Notes under the pieces: generated by a model | What the model saw: the letters and a program-made list of their open reading frames with translations, nothing else | What the model was told of the DNA's origin: nothing | Databases searched by the model: none | Position numbers and translations under genes: made by a program | DNA from: JAUZPB01 sp050262615 | GTDB lineage: Bacteria; Bacteroidota; Ignavibacteria; Ignavibacteriales; SURF-24 | DNA length: 8,252 nucleotides | Reading direction: 5' to 3' | Assembly (NCBI GenBank): GCA_050262615.1 | Contig: JBLNEL010000565.1 | Location: 1 to 8,252 of the forward strand | Shown: positions 7,739-8,252 of the stretch, piece by piece | How positions within the stretch are numbered: position 1 is the stretch's first letter | Layout: each line of letters begins with the position of its first letter

Positions 7739-7763
7739 TCTCTTTTATACATTCTCTTTTATA
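7736..7763 (-). repeat. Perfect 14-bp tandem duplication across the kinase stop/regulator start
   Basis: On the - strand TATAAAAGAGAATG occurs twice back to back (7763-7750 and 7749-7736). The second copy holds the kinase stop codon TAA (7747-7745), the AAGAG ribosome-binding element and the first ATG of the regulator. The first copy encodes the last kinase residues (I-K-E-N). Because 14 is not a multiple of 3, the duplication shifts the kinase frame and creates its present stop. The first-copy ATG (7752) opens a six-codon reading frame (MYKREW) whose TGA overlaps the regulator ATG at 7732 as TGATG. Confidence 0.9.
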
Positions 7764-8252
7764 ATTGAAATGCAGCATCCTTTTTCTATTGCTTCAATCA
7801 TTATCTCTGCCCTGTTTTCATTACAAAGCTTGCGGCATATCGCAAGCCCAAGCCCTGTACCATCCTTTTTAGTTGTAAAAAATGGCTCAAATACCTTCTC
7901 CCTGTTTGCTTCAGTAATTCCGGGACCATCGTCAATTACTGAGATCTTTATCTTTCCATCAGTATTTTCGGATCTTAATAATATTTTCCCATTCCTCCCT
8001 GCTGATTCCAGACTGTTTGATAGTAAATTCAGTAATATCTGCTTAAGATGCCCCTGATCAAATGTGACTTCCCCGGCACCTAAATCCATTTCCAGGCATA
8101 CACCCCTGGATTTTATTCTGGAAGACAAAATTCCTGCTGCATCACCAGCAATTTCTGCCAGTCTTACTTTTGAAGACATTGCTTGAACAGGTCGGCTGTA
8201 ACTAAGATATGCTGTTATTAGATTTTTGAGCCCGTTTATTTCAGTTAGGATC
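7745..8252 (-). CDS. Sensor histidine kinase, C-terminal part (5' end outside window)
   Basis: Only the last 168 residues are present. The frame is open to the right edge, and the codons before the first ATG (8179) read ILTEINGLKNLITAYLSYSR. That is the second helix of a HisKA-type dimerisation domain, so the ATG is internal and the gene starts outside. The HATPase_c domain is complete: N box (LLNLLSNSLESAG), G1 (DDGPGI), F box (FEPFFTTK) and G2 (GTGLGLAICRKL). The H box with the phospho-accepting His and the sensor domain lie beyond 8252, so membrane location and signal are unknown. The layout is like NtrB/AtoS/ZraS-type kinases, which pair with NtrC-family regulators. The regulator gene follows after only 6 nt, making them an almost certain cognate pair. 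The stop arises within the second copy of a 14-bp tandem repeat. Confidence 0.95.
   Translation of the reverse strand, partial: ILTEINGLKNLITAYLSYSRPVQAMSSKVRLAEIAGDAAGILSSRIKSRGVCLEMDLGAGEVTFDQGHLKQILLNLLSNSLESAGRNGKILLRSENTDGKIKISVIDDGPGITEANREKVFEPFFTTKKDGTGLGLAICRKLCNENRAEIMIEAIEKGCCISIIKENV

Noticed and set aside
7578..8057. 159-residue + strand open frame opposite the regulator and kinase
   Set aside because: It overlaps strongly conserved - strand kinase and receiver motifs, has low-complexity Ser/Phe/Ile-rich sequence and no recognisable domain. It is an antisense shadow.
8177..8179. ATG as the start of a 144-residue kinase-like protein
   Set aside because: The 24 in-frame codons to the window edge encode recognisable HisKA helix sequence. 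The protein is a truncated view of a full kinase, not a stand-alone ATPase domain.

Overview
The window looks chromosomal, with low-to-moderate GC by eye. It most likely comes from a Gram-negative bacterium of the Bacteroidota/Ignavibacteria/Chlorobi (FCB) group. That is an inference from three things: exported proteins whose signal peptides end in Gly-Gln (SGQ, YGQ), a lipoprotein resembling the DUF4249 type found in that phylum, and generally weak Shine-Dalgarno sequences. There are no rRNA or tRNA genes, CRISPR arrays, transposases or phage genes.

Layout: one gene is on the + strand. It is a transducer-like methyl-accepting chemotaxis protein (4-helix-bundle sensor, TM, HAMP, PAS, HAMP-like segment, MA signalling domain) whose 5' end lies left of the window. 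It converges on a DUF4249-like lipoprotein gene on the - strand. A near-perfect inverted repeat sits at the junction and covers the lipoprotein stop codon. All remaining genes are on the - strand. Reading in transcription order (right to left) they are: the C-terminal part of a sensor histidine kinase (cut by the right edge), an NtrC-family sigma-54 response regulator, an exported coiled-coil protein, an outer-membrane beta-barrel-like protein, then after a 111-bp gap a zinc-less MDR/quinone-oxidoreductase-like enzyme, and after a 94-bp gap the lipoprotein.

The first four - strand genes are packed as an operon: a 6-nt gap, a 14-nt overlap and a direct stop-start (TAAATG) junction. The two-component system is therefore probably co-translated with an uncharacterised periplasm/outer-membrane pair, which is the most interesting part of the window. 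A perfect 14-bp tandem duplication lies across the kinase stop and regulator start. It creates the kinase stop codon and duplicates the regulator's ribosome-binding region and ATG.

The kinase sensor domain, the regulator's sigma-54 target promoters and the chemoreceptor start all lie outside the window, so the signal sensed and the regulon cannot be read here.
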